A DNA stretch of 64,000 bases from Proluteimonas flavola (GTDB lineage Bacteria > Pseudomonadota > Gammaproteobacteria > Xanthomonadales > Xanthomonadaceae): the NCBI RefSeq assembly GCF_021191705.1, contig NZ_JAIWPU010000004.1, forward strand, positions 58,587 to 122,586, read 5' to 3'. Below, in pieces: positions 16,770-26,944 of the stretch; position 1 is the first letter of the stretch; every line of letters starts with the position of its first letter. The notes under the pieces were generated by a model. It made no database searches. It saw only the letters and a list, made by a program, of their open reading frames with translations, and was not told the origin of the DNA. The position numbers and the translations under genes were made by a program.

Positions 16770-17792
16770 TTATTTCCGAATGAAAACCGCGCCAATGGAG
16801 CCGGGAACGAACAACCCATTTACCCTGAATCCGCCAAGGCAAAACGATCTTTCCAGATCGAAGTGCGGCGAGAAAAGTTCCGAAACGCTGGCATGCGTAA
16901 AGAAGTTGACATGCGTCGATTCCAGTAAATGCCATGGCACGACATTTGCCGGAAAGCAGCTCGGAATGGAAGTTATATCAGGCGTTGTAATATAAACGCG
17001 ACCGCCGGGAGAAAGTATACGCGCAAACTCTGTTATATATTCCTGGATATTTGGAATATGCTCGATGACCTCCGTAGACACAATGGAGTCAAATGTCCGG
17101 TCATCAAAGGGCAGTTGCGTTCCGCCGCGGTATAGGGTCACGAAATTCGCAGATCCCGGTTTGAGATGGTTCCGGATTCTCGGTTCGTCCAGTTCAACAC
17201 CCTCAGCGTCGCATCCCCGTCGCCTGAGATGAAGCAAGAGGTCACCATTTCCGCAGCCGAAGTCCAGAATTCTGCCGGAAGCCAACGATGCAAACGACTT
17301 GAATTCGTCCGAAACATCGACTGGTGGGCCAGAGCCATATATCGATCCGCGGCCCAGAATTCTTTTTTCCTCGAGCAAATGGACGTAATGGGGGGTTACA
17401 AGTCCATATTCTTTCGATTCTTCACCGAACGTGAATACCTCGCTTTCGCCGCAGAGTATGGAAATCGGTTTCTCATCGCCTTCCAGAAGATAGTCAATGC
17501 GGAATCCGCAGAATTCGCTATTCCGTCGATCGGCGCCACTGACATCCAGTCTGCGACTCCTTAAAGAAAGATTTGGTGATGATTTTATGCCGCAGCTCGT
17601 TCGAAGGGCGAGTCTAGGCACTTCAATGCCGGAAAACCATCCTGAAAGTCTCACGATAGGAAGTGGTGATCCTTCCACCGAGTCCAGGAATCCCACTTCG
17701 CCCTCGAACGAGAAGGGAGCCGGAAGCCTCGCCCCTGCGGCCGAACTTCTCTTCGCCAATAGGCGGCGAATTACTTTTTTGATTATCGACAT
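16770..17792 (-). CDS. Class I SAM-dependent methyltransferase in a foreign-looking segment
   Basis: 340 residues. The C-terminal half is a methyltransferase: ILDFGCGNGDLLLHLRRRGC (motif I), PFDDRTFDSIVSTEVIEHI and ARILSPGGRVYITTPD. The N-terminal 150 residues (GFLDSVEGSPLPIVRLSGWF) resemble domains found in surface-polysaccharide proteins, so modification of a cell-surface glycan is plausible. Base composition is clearly more AT-rich than the flanks, which suggests transfer. It sits beside a decayed transposase and a beta-helix protein. Confidence 0.75.
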   Translation of the reverse strand: MSIIKKVIRRLLAKRSSAAGARLPAPFSFEGEVGFLDSVEGSPLPIVRLSGWFSGIEVPRLALRTSCGIKSSPNLSLRSRRLDVSGADRRNSEFCGFRIDYLLEGDEKPISILCGESEVFTFGEESKEYGLVTPHYVHLLEEKRILGRGSIYGSGPPVDVSDEFKSFASLASGRILDFGCGNGDLLLHLRRRGCDAEGVELDEPRIRNHLKPGSANFVTLYRGGTQLPFDDRTFDSIVSTEVIEHIPNIQEYITEFARILSPGGRVYITTPDITSIPSCFPANVVPWHLLESTHVNFFTHASVSELFSPHFDLERSFCLGGFRVNGLFVPGSIGAVFIRK

Positions 17793-17836
17793 TTTTTATC
17801 CGGCTGATGGAAATGTTGTGGACCTTCAAGGATGGA

Positions 17837-18240
17837 TTAGTCGTCCCTGAAGTATCGATATGATGCTACAGCCGCGATCCGCATCGACGGCTGACCTGAG
17901 TTGCTCGGCGCTGCCATCGCCAAGATCCAGGCCCACGAAAACACGATCCACCGCAGCAGCCAGCGGATGTTGTAGCCGGCCGCACAGGCGATCACGTGCA
18001 CCGCATCGCCGTCGGCTCCTTGAGATGGCGGCGTGCAACCTGCACTAGTCCTTCAGGTGCCCTATTACCGACTCTACGGCCTGCCTGCGCTTGACCCAAG
18101 CCCATTACCGTCACGTCAGCGACTTCGGGTTGCCCCGGTGCAGACGCAGCCTGCTGTCAGTCGGGCGGGCGGCCGCCTTCTCCCGCACCGTCGTATTCAC
18201 GATCATCCGCGACAGCTCCCGCCCGGGCATCGACGAAGCG
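17837..18240 (-). pseudogene. Decayed IS5-type transposase, C-terminal part
   Basis: Reading the minus strand in pieces gives PGRELSRMIVNTTVREKAAA, then QAVESVIGHLKD followed by a stop. In another frame come GADGDAVHVIACAAGYNIRW and LLRWIV, ending in YFRDD and a stop. These are the C-terminal blocks of IS5-type transposases, split by a nonsense codon and a one-base deletion. No complete IS or terminal inverted repeats are seen. A second fragment of the same C-terminus lies at 19532-19647 in the same orientation. Confidence 0.7.
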
Positions 18241-18248
18241 CCAAGAAA

Positions 18249-19427
18249 TCACGGCGCTGCCGCGCCCCAGCCATACACAATGTTTTGTGTACCCTGATTT
18301 AATAATCTGTTCGTACAGTTTGAAAATACGTTTTGAGCAGCAAAATTTCCAGATGATCCCGATTGCATCCAGATGCCCGTAGTGCACCCATCAAAGTGAT
18401 TTCCCGTTATCGATACACGCACCGGTCCCGCAGGAACCACCACTCCCGTGGTATTTCTTTCGCGTACTCCATAAAAAATGTTATCCCTAACCAAGACATC
18501 CTGAGAAAGCCCAAAAATTCTGATCCCGAATGCGTCATCCCCGTAATATATTAAATTGTTGGAGTATATGGCCTGTAACGCATTGGAATGAATTCCTGCT
18601 GAATATGCATTGATGTGAACGCCCCTTACAAACAACAAAGGTTCTGAAGATGTCGTATTAAAAATCACGCCACTCCCTACATTAATAAAGGCACCTTGAT
18701 TGACGTACACTCCTTCTGGCCCATTTCCAGAGCCAGTTCCTCCCCGCACCTCTAGTCCGATATTTGAAAAAACTACTGTTGTATTATCTATATAATATTC
18801 TGTCGAAGATCCATTGCTATTTATTCTTATCCCATATGACATTGCGCTGTAACTGGAATTTCGACCATATAAGGAAACATTCATTATCTTGGAGAATTTT
18901 GCCCCCTCCAGCTCTATTCCGCCGCTCCAGTTCTTCGTAAAATCGCTTCCTCTTATTTCTACGTCCTTTATATTAAAGGTGGAGGTGACTCGTCCAGAAG
19001 TTTCAGGCCACACAGCTCTTATGGCAACACCTCCCCCGGCAACAGCTGTTCTCATTGTTATATTTGATACTGAAAATTCTCGGCTGTTATCCGCCCCGGA
19101 TCCAGCTGCATCTATTGTTGGCTGATATAGTATTCCTCCTGAGGAAGTGGTCCATTCCAAGTTGGATATGCCAATCCCGTCTCCGGTTATGGAAATTCTC
19201 TTGTCAGGGAGATTAATTCTGCTTTGCAATAAGTAACGGCCGGATGGAAAGTATATAACTCCGCCTCGAGCCGGGATTGATGCTATTGCTGAATTTACGG
19301 CTGCTGTGTCGTTAGAAACTCCGTTTCCCAAAGCTCCAAAGTCTTTTACATTAATCCATTGGTTTTGAGCAAATGCGAGTTCGTTAAATGCCAAAAATAA
19401 TAAGGCCAGTAAGATTTTTTTAAACAT
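18249..19427 (-). CDS. Secreted right-handed beta-helix protein (pectate-lyase-3 type)
   Basis: 392 residues with a Sec signal peptide (MFKKILLALLFLAFNELAFA). The family start motif INVKDFGALGNGVSNDTAAV, then GGVIYFPSGRYLL, is that of Pectate_lyase_3/GH28-like beta-helices and phage tailspikes. Asn/Gly/Ser/Thr-rich coils follow to the end. Function could be polysaccharide cleavage or binding. AT-rich codons set it apart from the host genes. Its last residues (GWGAAAP) run up to the transposase remnant, so the native C-terminus may have been altered. Confidence 0.72.
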   Translation of the reverse strand: MFKKILLALLFLAFNELAFAQNQWINVKDFGALGNGVSNDTAAVNSAIASIPARGGVIYFPSGRYLLQSRINLPDKRISITGDGIGISNLEWTTSSGGILYQPTIDAAGSGADNSREFSVSNITMRTAVAGGGVAIRAVWPETSGRVTSTFNIKDVEIRGSDFTKNWSGGIELEGAKFSKIMNVSLYGRNSSYSAMSYGIRINSNGSSTEYYIDNTTVVFSNIGLEVRGGTGSGNGPEGVYVNQGAFINVGSGVIFNTTSSEPLLFVRGVHINAYSAGIHSNALQAIYSNNLIYYGDDAFGIRIFGLSQDVLVRDNIFYGVRERNTTGVVVPAGPVRVSITGNHFDGCTTGIWMQSGSSGNFAAQNVFSNCTNRLLNQGTQNIVYGWGAAAP

Positions 19428-19531
19428 GACTTCGCTCCGTCGTTGCCATTTTATATTGATTTAAATTCCGCGGCTTTGATTTATTGGCCGCCCATGAATA
19501 ATCCGTATCAGGCCGCCATGGCGATGTATTG

Positions 19532-19647
19532 CTATTGCAATACTAAAATGTGCTGGATTACCATTGCACGCACCCAGGCACGCAGAAAGGCGATCCACCG
19601 CAGCAGCCAGCGGATGTTATAACCCGCCGCGCAGGCGAGCACGTGTA
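19532..19647 (-). pseudogene. Second IS5-type transposase C-terminal fragment
   Basis: The minus strand encodes HVLACAAGYNIRWLLRWIAF followed by LRAWVRA and a stop. This is the same C-terminal block as the 17837-18240 remnant, about 1.6 kb away and in direct orientation. Nothing N-terminal to it survives. With the first remnant it brackets the beta-helix gene. Confidence 0.65.
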
Positions 19648-19722
19648 TACACGGGGGAGGGCTTAGTCAAAAAAGCCTGATCAGCCTGTCGGCCCCCCAC
19701 CCTGATGCACTACATTGGTGCA

Positions 19723-20804
19723 ATGGCCGACGAGACCCCACCGCCGCACCCCTTCGATGCGCTGACCACGCCGCTGGTCTGGGCCGACGCCGACGGGCGC
19801 ATCCGTGCCTGCAATGTGGCCTTCGCGCGCTGGCTCGGTGTCGGGCGCAAGCGTCTGATCGACCAGCCGCTGGCGGCACTGGAGGTCGACGGCGAAGTCC
19901 TGCGGCTGGCGCTGCGCGCGCCCGGCGATCCGGCTGACGGCCCGATGCGCGTGCGCCGTCTGGTGCTCGCCTTCCTCGGTGGCGAGCCGCGTTTCGCCGA
20001 TGCCTGGCTGTCGCGCGAGGCCGATGGCGGGCTGCTGCTCGAAGCGCATCCGGTCGACGAATTCCCGGGCGCCGATCCGACGCTCGCGATGCCGCTGGCG
20101 CTGTCGGCGGCGCTGCGCGGCCTCGCCCACGAACTGCGCAATCCGCTGGCCGGCCTCAAGGGCGCCGCGCAACTGCTGGCCCGGCGCGTCAGCGACGGCG
20201 AATCGCGCGAACTGGTCGCGCTGGTCGATACCGAAGTCGCGCGGCTCGGCACGCTGGTCGACCAGTTGCTGTCGCCGCGTTCGCCCACGCCGCACCGCGC
20301 GCTCAACATCCACGGCGTGCTCGAACAGGTGCTGCGCCTGGCCGAAGCCGACGCCGGCTGGGCGGTGCGCATGCTGCGCGATTACGACCCGAGCCTGCCC
20401 GAGCTCTCCGGCGATCCCGACCGCCTGACCCAGGCGATCTGGAATCTCGTGCGCAATGCGATCCAGGCCGGCGCCGCCAACATCACCCTGCGCACCCGCG
20501 CCGCGCTCGGCGTGCGCATCGGCGACGAGGTGCACGCGATGGTGCTGCGGCTGGAGGTCGTCGACGACGGCCGCGGCGTGCCGGACGACATGGTCGAGCA
20601 GATCTTCCTGCCGCTGGTGTCCGGGCGCCCCGACGGCAGCGGCCTGGGTCTGGCGATGGCGCAGCAGGTCGCGCGCGAACATCGCGGCGCGCTGGTCTAC
20701 CGCTCGCGTACCGGGCATACCGTGTTCACCCTGCAATTGCCGTTTCCTGTCGAGGACGACGTGCCCGACGCAGTCGCCGCCAATGCGCCGGAGGCGCCCG
20801 CCGC

Positions 20805-20808
<4 letters not shown>
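19723..20808 (+). CDS. ntrB: NtrB (GlnL), nitrogen-regulation sensor kinase
   Basis: About 361 residues from the ATG at 19723 (an ATG at 19705 is also possible). It is a soluble kinase: an N-terminal PAS-like region (PLVWADADGRIRACNVAFARWLG) precedes the phospho-histidine box GLAHELRNPLAGLKGAAQLL, N-box NLVRNAIQAG, G1 VVDDGRGVPDD and G2 GSGLGLAMAQQV. In response to PII/GlnK it controls phosphorylation of NtrC, whose gene overlaps it by four bases (ATGA). The nitrogen genes it should act on (glnA, glnK-amtB) lie about 33 kb away in this window. Confidence 0.9.
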
Positions 20809-22226
<1,418 letters not shown>

Positions 22227-22271
22227 ATCCCCTTCATCGACGCGCCATGTGCGCGGGCTAAGGTGGCCGCC

Positions 22272-22826
22272 ATGACACGCATGACCCGACTCCCGATCCT
22301 CGCGGCCGCTGCCGCGACCCTGCTCGCCGGCTGCGCCAGTGCGCCCCGTCCCGCCGCGCAGACCGCGCCGCCGCCCGCCGCCGCCACGATCGCCAGCACC
22401 GGCACCGCGCAGGGCGCCATCGCCAATCTCGCTTCCGCGTCGGGCTCCCTGGTCAGCGGACGCGTGGTGCTGTCGCCCGATGTCGGCGGCGTGCGCGTAC
22501 GCGGCGAGGTCGGCGGCCTGGTCCGCAACGGCACCCACAACCTGCGCCTGCACGCGCGCGGCGACTGCAGCGCGGTCGACGCGATCAGCGCCGGTCCCGA
22601 GTTCGATGCGCAGCAGGGCGCGCCGTCGCGGCAGTCCGATTCCGGCGAGCGCGGCCGCATCGTCGCCAACGGCAGCGGCGTGGCGACGCTGGATCTGCTG
22701 CTGCCCGGCGCGGTGCTTGGCGGCGGCGCGACCAACGACATCGTCGGCCGCGCGCTGCTGATCCTGGGCGCCACACCCGGCGCGATCAGCGCCCGCGTGG
22801 CCTGCGGCATCGTCCAGGTCCAATGA
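22272..22826 (+). CDS. SodC-like lipoprotein lacking metal ligands
   Basis: 184 residues with a lipobox (LLAGC). The overall Cu/Zn-SOD framework is present (LVSGRVVLSPDVGGVRVRGEVGGL, GDCSAVDA, NDIVGRALLIL, ARVACGIVQV). However, the metal-binding core is gone: GFHVHETGDCS of the neighbour is NLRLHARGDCS here, and the HFNP...DHG block is EFDAQQGAPSRQSDSGERG. It is probably a non-enzymatic paralogue of the next gene. The ATG at 22272 is preferred over a GTG nine bases upstream. Confidence 0.78.
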   Translation: MTRMTRLPILAAAAATLLAGCASAPRPAAQTAPPPAAATIASTGTAQGAIANLASASGSLVSGRVVLSPDVGGVRVRGEVGGLVRNGTHNLRLHARGDCSAVDAISAGPEFDAQQGAPSRQSDSGERGRIVANGSGVATLDLLLPGAVLGGGATNDIVGRALLILGATPGAISARVACGIVQVQ

Positions 22827-22927
22827 ATGCACGCGTCGCACTCACGTGGTTCCGACCCGGCCGCGGGGATGCTGGCGGCTGCGATACCGCGCGCCAGACG
22901 CGCCCCACCCGATTCGAGGAGAGCTCC

Positions 22928-23560
22928 ATGCGCACCCACACATTCCTGATGCCGATTCCCGCCGCGCTGGCCCTCGCGCTGGCCGCCTGCGGCGGCGGTG
23001 CCGACAACGCGAACTCCGGCGACAACGCAGCGGCCGAAGCCGACCGCGCCGCCGACACCGCCACTGCCACCCCGCCCGCGACGCCGCCGGCCCCCGCGAC
23101 CGCAGCCGCTGCGACCGCGATGGCCGCTTTGCAGCCGACCGCCGGCAACCAGACCGCAGGCGAACTGCGCTTCGCTCTGGTCGATGGCCGCATCGAGGTC
23201 ACCGGCACCGTGACCGGCCTGCCGGGCGGCGGCACCCATGGTTTCCACGTGCATGAAACCGGCGACTGCAGCGCACCCGACGCCAGCAGCGCCGGCGGCC
23301 ACTTCAATCCGGGCAGCACCGACCACGGCCGCGTCGGCCAGGGCGCCCACCACGCAGGCGACAGCGACAACATCACCGCCGGCACGGACGGCAGCGCGCA
23401 GGTCCGCGGCTGGCTCGAAGGCGCGACGATCGGCGACGGCGCCGCGACGGACATCGTCGGCAAGGGCGTCATCGTCCATACCGATGCCGACGACTATGCG
23501 ACGCAGCCGACCGGAAACGCCGGCGACCGTCTGGCGTGCGGTGTGATCCAGGCGGGATAA
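22928..23560 (+). CDS. sodC: Periplasmic Cu/Zn superoxide dismutase lipoprotein
   Basis: 210 residues with a lipoprotein signal (LAAC) and a long Ala/Thr/Pro linker. The catalytic domain keeps the metal ligands in GTHGFHVHETGDCS and GGHFNPGSTDHG, the second copper/zinc region around GAHHAGDSDNI, and the C-terminal VIVHTDADDYATQPTGNAG with GDRLACGVI. It removes superoxide at the envelope. It lies about 100 bp after the ligand-less paralogue on the same strand and is followed by a terminator. Confidence 0.9.
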   Translation: MRTHTFLMPIPAALALALAACGGGADNANSGDNAAAEADRAADTATATPPATPPAPATAAAATAMAALQPTAGNQTAGELRFALVDGRIEVTGTVTGLPGGGTHGFHVHETGDCSAPDASSAGGHFNPGSTDHGRVGQGAHHAGDSDNITAGTDGSAQVRGWLEGATIGDGAATDIVGKGVIVHTDADDYATQPTGNAGDRLACGVIQAG

Positions 23561-23594
23561 GCGCTACGCGCAATCGCGCAGCAGGAGAATACTG

Positions 23595-23626
23595 GCGCCC
23601 GTCTCCTGATGGAGGCGGGCGTTTTC
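23595..23626 (+). terminator. Rho-independent terminator after sodC
   Basis: Stem CGCCCGTCTCC/GGAGGCGGGCG (one wobble pair) with a TGAT loop, followed by TTTTCATTT. Confidence 0.85.
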
Positions 23627-23843
23627 ATTTGCGTGCAGGGGTGTCGTCGGGTGGAGCGGCCGTGGTTGCCGGCTCAAGAAAGCATGCGCAGCAGCACCGG
23701 AGTTCGATCCGAATGGGCGCATATGTTCCAGTTCGGGTGATTCAACGCCTGTCCCTACGGGAGGGATCGACCATCAACGTGCGTTGGGTGCGGGTCTTTT
23801 CGCCTTTCAGTCCAGCAAGAAGAACACCCGCGCCCGCGGCGCA

Positions 23844-24743
23844 TCAGTGCAATGCCGTCGCCGGATCCTGCCCCGGCGCCACGTGCACGAACACCACCGG
23901 CACGGCGTGCGCCTGCAGCACCGCGGAGAGCTGCCGCTGACGCGCTTCGTACATCGCGAACCCCTTCGCGAGCCGGTCGTCGTCCGACTCGCCTGCCGCA
24001 CATCGCCGACGCCAGTCATCGGGCGCGAGCATCGCGATCCGCACTTCGCCGTCCACATGCCGCAGCAGCGGCTCCGGCGGTGCGTCGAGCCAGGCTTCGG
24101 ACTCGGGTGCGAGCAGCGCGGTTTCCAGCATGTCCCACAACGGCTCCAGGCCCTGGTTGCGGTACTGCAGCGCGGTCATCGCCAGCAGGTCGTGCAGCGT
24201 GAGATAGCGCGCGTGTTCGATGCGCGCGCCGAAGGCTTCCTGCGCGCACAGGGCGGTGTCGGCCTGGGCCATGCCGAGGTCGAGCAGCATCGATTCCATG
24301 TGCGCCGACACCGCCCCGGTCGCCGCCGGTTCGCCGACGAACAGGTACGGCAGCACGCGCAGGCGGCCGCCGGCGAGCTGCGGATCGGACTGGAAGGGCA
24401 GCGGCACCGCGCCACCTGCATCGGCGCCGAACGCGATGATGCGCGGGCCCTGTCCGGCCTGCGGCGCGCGCACCCGCAACTCTTCGAGGCGCCGGTGCAC
24501 CGGCCAGCCCGGGCGCAGCAGTTCGGCGGGATCGAAGTGGGCGGCGGCGAACGACAGGTCCAGATCGCGCACGCCCGGCACCAGTGCGCCCAGGTCGCGG
24601 CCCAGCAGCCTGGCGAGTTCGCCCGCGGCCTCCTGTCCCAGCGCGCCGCGGGCGGGCGTCGAGTCGTCGCTCAGCTCGAGGGCGAGCACGCCGAGCACCT
24701 GTGGGGCGGGAATTTGTCGGGAAATGTCGGGATCTGCGGTCAT
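23844..24743 (-). CDS. Conserved hypothetical protein
   Basis: 299 residues; I do not recognise the family. It has no signal peptide or membrane segment, is rich in Ala, Leu, Asp and Pro, and contains regular segments such as VRDLDLSFAAAHFDPAELLR, GRLRVLPYLFVGEP and LAKGFAMYEARQRQLSAVL. The open frame on this strand with normal codon bias, against shuffled-looking frames elsewhere, supports a real gene. It is divergent from the thiolase gene with a 90-bp gap. Confidence 0.65.
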   Translation of the reverse strand: MTADPDISRQIPAPQVLGVLALELSDDSTPARGALGQEAAGELARLLGRDLGALVPGVRDLDLSFAAAHFDPAELLRPGWPVHRRLEELRVRAPQAGQGPRIIAFGADAGGAVPLPFQSDPQLAGGRLRVLPYLFVGEPAATGAVSAHMESMLLDLGMAQADTALCAQEAFGARIEHARYLTLHDLLAMTALQYRNQGLEPLWDMLETALLAPESEAWLDAPPEPLLRHVDGEVRIAMLAPDDWRRRCAAGESDDDRLAKGFAMYEARQRQLSAVLQAHAVPVVFVHVAPGQDPATALH

Positions 24744-24835
24744 TGGCCGTGCACATCGTCAGCGATACACTCGTTCACATTATGCCCGTCCCGTGTCAGG
24801 GACAGTCTCACGCAGGTCCTGTCGAGGTCATTCCG

Positions 24836-26113
24836 ATGCTGCTAGGTCGTCCCGTCGCCGTGCTCGGCGGTGTCCGTATTCCGTTCTGCCGCCAGAACAC
24901 CGCCTATGCGGACGTCGGAAATCTCGGGATGTCGGTACGCACGCTCGGGGCCCTGGTCGAGAAGTTCGGCCTGCACGGCCAGCAGCTCGGCGAAGTCGCG
25001 ATGGGCGCGGTGATCAAGCACTCCAGCGACTGGAACCTGGGCCGCGAGGCCGCGCTGTCCTCGGGCCTGTCGGCGTTGACGCCGGGCATCACCCTGCAGC
25101 GCGCCTGCGGCACGTCGCTGGATTCGATCATCACCATCGGCAACAAGATCGCCGCCGGCCAGATCGAGTCGGGCATCGGCGGCGGTTCGGACACCACGTC
25201 CGACGTGCCGATCGTCTACGGCCGCGCGCTGCGCCGCCGTCTGCTGGCCGCGAATGCGGCGAAGACGACCAAGGACAAGCTGGCCGCGTTCAAGGGCTTC
25301 CGCCTGCGCGAACTCAAGCCGGATTTCCCGGGCGTGGCCGAGCCGCGCACCGGCAAGTCGATGGGCGAGCACTGCGAGGACATGGCGAAAGAGTGGAACA
25401 TCGCGCGCGATTCGCAGGACGAACTCGCCGTCGCCTCGCACCACAAGCTGGCCGCTGCCTACGAGCGCGGCTTCTTCGACGATCTGGTGGTGAGTTTCCG
25501 CGGCGTCTCGCGCGACAACATCCTGCGTCCCGACACCTCGCTGGCGAAGCTGGCCACGCTCAAGCCCGCGTTCGACAAGGTCTCGGGCCGCGGCACGCTG
25601 ACCGCCGCCAACTCCACGCCGCTGACCGACGGCGCGTCCGCGTGCCTGCTGGCCAGCGACGAATGGGCCGCGACGCACGGGCACGAAGTGCTGTGCCACA
25701 TCCGCGACGCGCACGTGTCGGCGGTCGACTTCGTGCACGGCGAAGGCCTGCTGATGGCGCCGACCGTTGCAGTCGCCGAGATGCTCGCGCGCAACCACCT
25801 GACGCTGCAGGATTTCGACCTCTACGAAATCCACGAGGCCTTCGCCGCGCAGGTGCTGTGCACGCTGCGCGCGTGGGAGAGCGAGGACTACTGCCGCACG
25901 CGCCTCGGCCTCGACGCGCCGCTCGGCCGCATCGATCCGGCGAAGCTCAATCCGGTCGGCTCGTCGCTGGCCGCGGGTCACCCGTTCGCGGCGACCGGTG
26001 CGCGCGTCGTCGCCACGGCAGCGAAGCAGCTGAAGGAGCGCGGCGGTGGCCGCGCGTTGATCTCGATCTGCACCGCCGGCGGCATGGGCGTCGTCGCGAT
26101 CCTCGAACGCTGA
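24836..26113 (+). CDS. fadI: FadI-type acyl-CoA thiolase
   Basis: 425 residues, close to E. coli FadI (436). The acyl-accepting cysteine is in LQRACGTSLDS. The catalytic histidine is in LYEIHEAFAAQ, and the C-terminal His/Cys pair lies in SSLAAGHPFAATGARV and CTAGGMG. It would cleave 3-ketoacyl-CoA to acetyl-CoA in beta-oxidation (or catalyse acetoacetyl-CoA chemistry). The start at 24836 follows a GAGG ribosome site nine bases upstream; an ATG at 24782 lacks one. No fadJ partner is adjacent. Confidence 0.82.
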   Translation: MLLGRPVAVLGGVRIPFCRQNTAYADVGNLGMSVRTLGALVEKFGLHGQQLGEVAMGAVIKHSSDWNLGREAALSSGLSALTPGITLQRACGTSLDSIITIGNKIAAGQIESGIGGGSDTTSDVPIVYGRALRRRLLAANAAKTTKDKLAAFKGFRLRELKPDFPGVAEPRTGKSMGEHCEDMAKEWNIARDSQDELAVASHHKLAAAYERGFFDDLVVSFRGVSRDNILRPDTSLAKLATLKPAFDKVSGRGTLTAANSTPLTDGASACLLASDEWAATHGHEVLCHIRDAHVSAVDFVHGEGLLMAPTVAVAEMLARNHLTLQDFDLYEIHEAFAAQVLCTLRAWESEDYCRTRLGLDAPLGRIDPAKLNPVGSSLAAGHPFAATGARVVATAAKQLKERGGGRALISICTAGGMGVVAILER

Positions 26114-26130
26114 TCGCAGGGCGCGTCCTC

Positions 26131-26703
26131 ATGTCCGTGTTCCGTATTCCGGGCCGTCTCGGCCTGCTCGCCGTCGCCGTGTGTGCGTTCGCCGCGTGCG
26201 GCACGGAAGACGCCCAAGCACCGCAGCAGACCGCTTCAGGTCCGCAGCTGGTTTCGGCGCCGCCGCCGCGCGATGCCTTGCCGGACTGTCCGCGTCTGGC
26301 ATCGACGCTCGGCGGCATGGTGGCCGGGCTCGATGCGGTCGACGACGCCGGCACCCGGCAGGACAGCCCCGAAAGCTATGGCATCAGTTGCGCCTGGCGT
26401 TCGCCCGACGACGGCGCGGCGGTCGGCGCGATCGTCATCGTCGACAACGAACCGCTGACCGCACACGACATGCAGCGTGCCGGCATGTATGTCGAGGATC
26501 CGCGCGTGGCTGCGCTGGGCGGATTCGTCGCGATTCCGGATGCGCTGCTCGACGGCAATGCGCCGCTCGGTCCCGTCGGCCCGCAGGTCATCGTCGGGCC
26601 GGTCACGGTCACGCTGGCGAGCAACGGGCGTGGCCGTGCGGCGGACATCACGCTGGATCAGGCGGTCGATGGCGCGGTGGCGGTGCACCGGTCGATGCGT
26701 TGA
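26131..26703 (+). CDS. Hypothetical lipoprotein
   Basis: 190 residues with a lipoprotein signal (LGLLAVAVCAFAAC, cysteine at about residue 23). The mature part has two further cysteines (DALPDCPRL, YGISCAWRS) that could form a disulfide. It follows the thiolase stop by 17 bp and may be co-transcribed. No family is recognised. Confidence 0.65.
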   Translation: MSVFRIPGRLGLLAVAVCAFAACGTEDAQAPQQTASGPQLVSAPPPRDALPDCPRLASTLGGMVAGLDAVDDAGTRQDSPESYGISCAWRSPDDGAAVGAIVIVDNEPLTAHDMQRAGMYVEDPRVAALGGFVAIPDALLDGNAPLGPVGPQVIVGPVTVTLASNGRGRAADITLDQAVDGAVAVHRSMR

Positions 26704-26763
26704 TCAGCGCGACACGATGCGACATGACGCAGATCGCGGCTGCGCAACGGAATCGTGAAGCCA

Positions 26764-26928
26764 GTCTCCTTCCTCCGCGTGCGGGGGAAGGGTGGGATGG
26801 GGGCGAAACATCAGACCGTGACCGTGTCGAGACCCGCACTCACTACACGGGTCGTCAAATCATCCTGGGGGTCCGACGGTCTATCTCCACCGAACCCTCT
26901 ACCCGTAACGGGCGCACAGGGGAGGGCT
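26764..26928. repeat. Long inverted repeat element, second copy
   Basis: TCCTTCCTCCGCGTGCGGGGGAAGG plus GGGATGGGGGCG at the left, and degraded CCGAACCCTCTACCCG and GGGGAGGGCTG at the right. It is the eroded counterpart of the element at 6199-6353. Confidence 0.5.
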
Positions 26929-26944
26929 GAATCCCGCTTCGTCG

